The notes beneath the pieces are model-generated. The model saw nothing but the letters and a program-made list of their open reading frames with translations. It was not told the origin of the DNA and searched no databases. Source: Alnus glutinosa (Eukaryota; Streptophyta; Magnoliopsida; Fagales; Betulaceae). From it: 64,000 nucleotides of DNA. Where the stretch lies: the NCBI RefSeq assembly GCF_958979055.1, contig NC_084899.1, positions 1,376,501 to 1,440,500 of the forward strand, read 5' to 3'. Shown piece by piece: positions 63,470-64,000 of the stretch (positions are counted from its first letter, which is position 1; each line of letters begins with the position of its first letter). The position numbers were made by a program, and so were the translations under genes.

Positions 63470-63874
63470 GGATATTGTGGTTTAGATGATTCCTCAGTTT
63501 TCTTCCATATATGATGTACAGGCATTATCCTTTTTCTTTTTTCTTTTTTTTTTTTTTTTTTTTTTTTATTATTATTATTTTAATTTTAATTTTTTATATT
63601 GGTGATGCCCCCCTCAGCTCATTATTTTTAGTATTTTTGACATGTTTTCCACCATTTTTTATTACATTTTAAAGAATCACCCAAGACTACATTGGAGTAT
63701 TTGTTGATAATAAATAAATATTAAATATTCTGAGCCAAGAACAATTTATTTATTTATTGAGAAATTATTTCTGGGCGAAAATTGTGAGCCAGGAAACAGG
63801 AAGGAGTGGTAAGTAATTATTGGCTTTTGGGTGTCACGCCAAAAAAAAAAAAAAAACTAATAGAGAAAACCCAG
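63470..63874. other. Upstream flank of the right-edge gene
   Basis: Non-coding, with a long T run near 63546-63568 and an A run near 63841-63856. No clear TATA box. Confidence 0.4.
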
Positions 63875-63940
63875 ATGAGCTGCTGCTCTTCCATGGCTTC
63901 CCTTCTCAGTACACCACCCACTGCTCCTCTGCAACACAAG
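63875..63940 (+). CDS. Probable first exon of a gene leaving the window (plastid-targeted?)
   Basis: ATG at 63875 gives MSCCSSMASLLSTPPTAPLQ followed by HK and a good donor (AAG|GTAATT) at 63940/63941. A second ATG at 63893 (CCATGGCTTCC, stronger context) would give MASLLSTPPTAPLQHK. The Ser/Thr/Pro-rich, acid-free start looks like a chloroplast transit peptide. The rest of the gene is outside the window, so the product cannot be named. Confidence 0.4.
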
Positions 63941-64000
63941 GTAATTTCGTCATTTTCACTGACTGAAAGTCTCAAAGCACCAAGTCTTCCTCTTTATGGG

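Overview
The window is plant nuclear DNA, most likely from a woody eudicot. Long AT-rich introns with GT-AG borders, conserved plant protein families and many retrotransposon remnants point that way. The recurring LINE 3' tail resembles sequences I associate with Fagales-type trees, but the species is not proven. Nothing prokaryotic, organellar or CRISPR-like was seen, and no tRNA or rRNA gene.

Five complete protein genes and one partial gene can be modelled. From left to right they are: (1) a group A MAP kinase kinase, MKK2-like, + strand, 1044-4388, 8 exons, 354 aa; (2) a clade A protein phosphatase 2C of HAB1 type, - strand, 10308-8242, 4 coding exons, 489 aa; (3) a large ADA3/SCS2-like SAGA-associated protein of the At4g29790/At2g19390 family, - strand, 28048-15456, 14 coding exons, 1316 aa, with non-coding leader exons reaching to about 30.6 kb; (4) an NDR-type AGC kinase, - strand, 52105-34932, 13 exons, 529 aa; (5) a single-exon domesticated PIF/Harbinger transposase, ALP1-like and close to At4g29780, - strand, 60596-59082, 504 aa; (6) a probable first exon of a + strand gene leaving the window at its right edge. 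All exon joins were checked for reading phase and splice dinucleotides.

The gene set is more orderly than it looks. From memory of Arabidopsis locus numbers, At4g29780 (Harbinger-derived), At4g29790 (ADA3-like) and At4g29810 (MKK2) sit together on one chromosome, and At2g19390 (ADA3-like) sits beside At2g19400 (NDR kinase) on another. This window carries one copy of each, so it may keep the gene order that was later split between two duplicated Arabidopsis segments. MKK2, the ABA co-receptor phosphatase and the NDR kinase are signalling proteins. The SAGA-like and ALP1-like proteins are chromatin-linked. I see no evidence that they form one pathway.

The space between exons is dominated by mobile DNA. 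A single LINE/L1 family is seen at least 13 times, mostly as 5'-truncated 3' ends, several with perfect target-site duplications and one nested inside another copy. There is an intact TRIM element with a perfect 5-bp duplication (21268-21777), a second tandem TRIM-like array, a Ty3/gypsy fragment and a Ty1/copia element lacking its reverse transcriptase and inserted in a MITE. There are also a tRNA-derived SINE and several foldback/TIR elements. Regulatory candidates include an ABRE near the phosphatase TATA box and a cluster of four ABREs about 1.5 kb further upstream.
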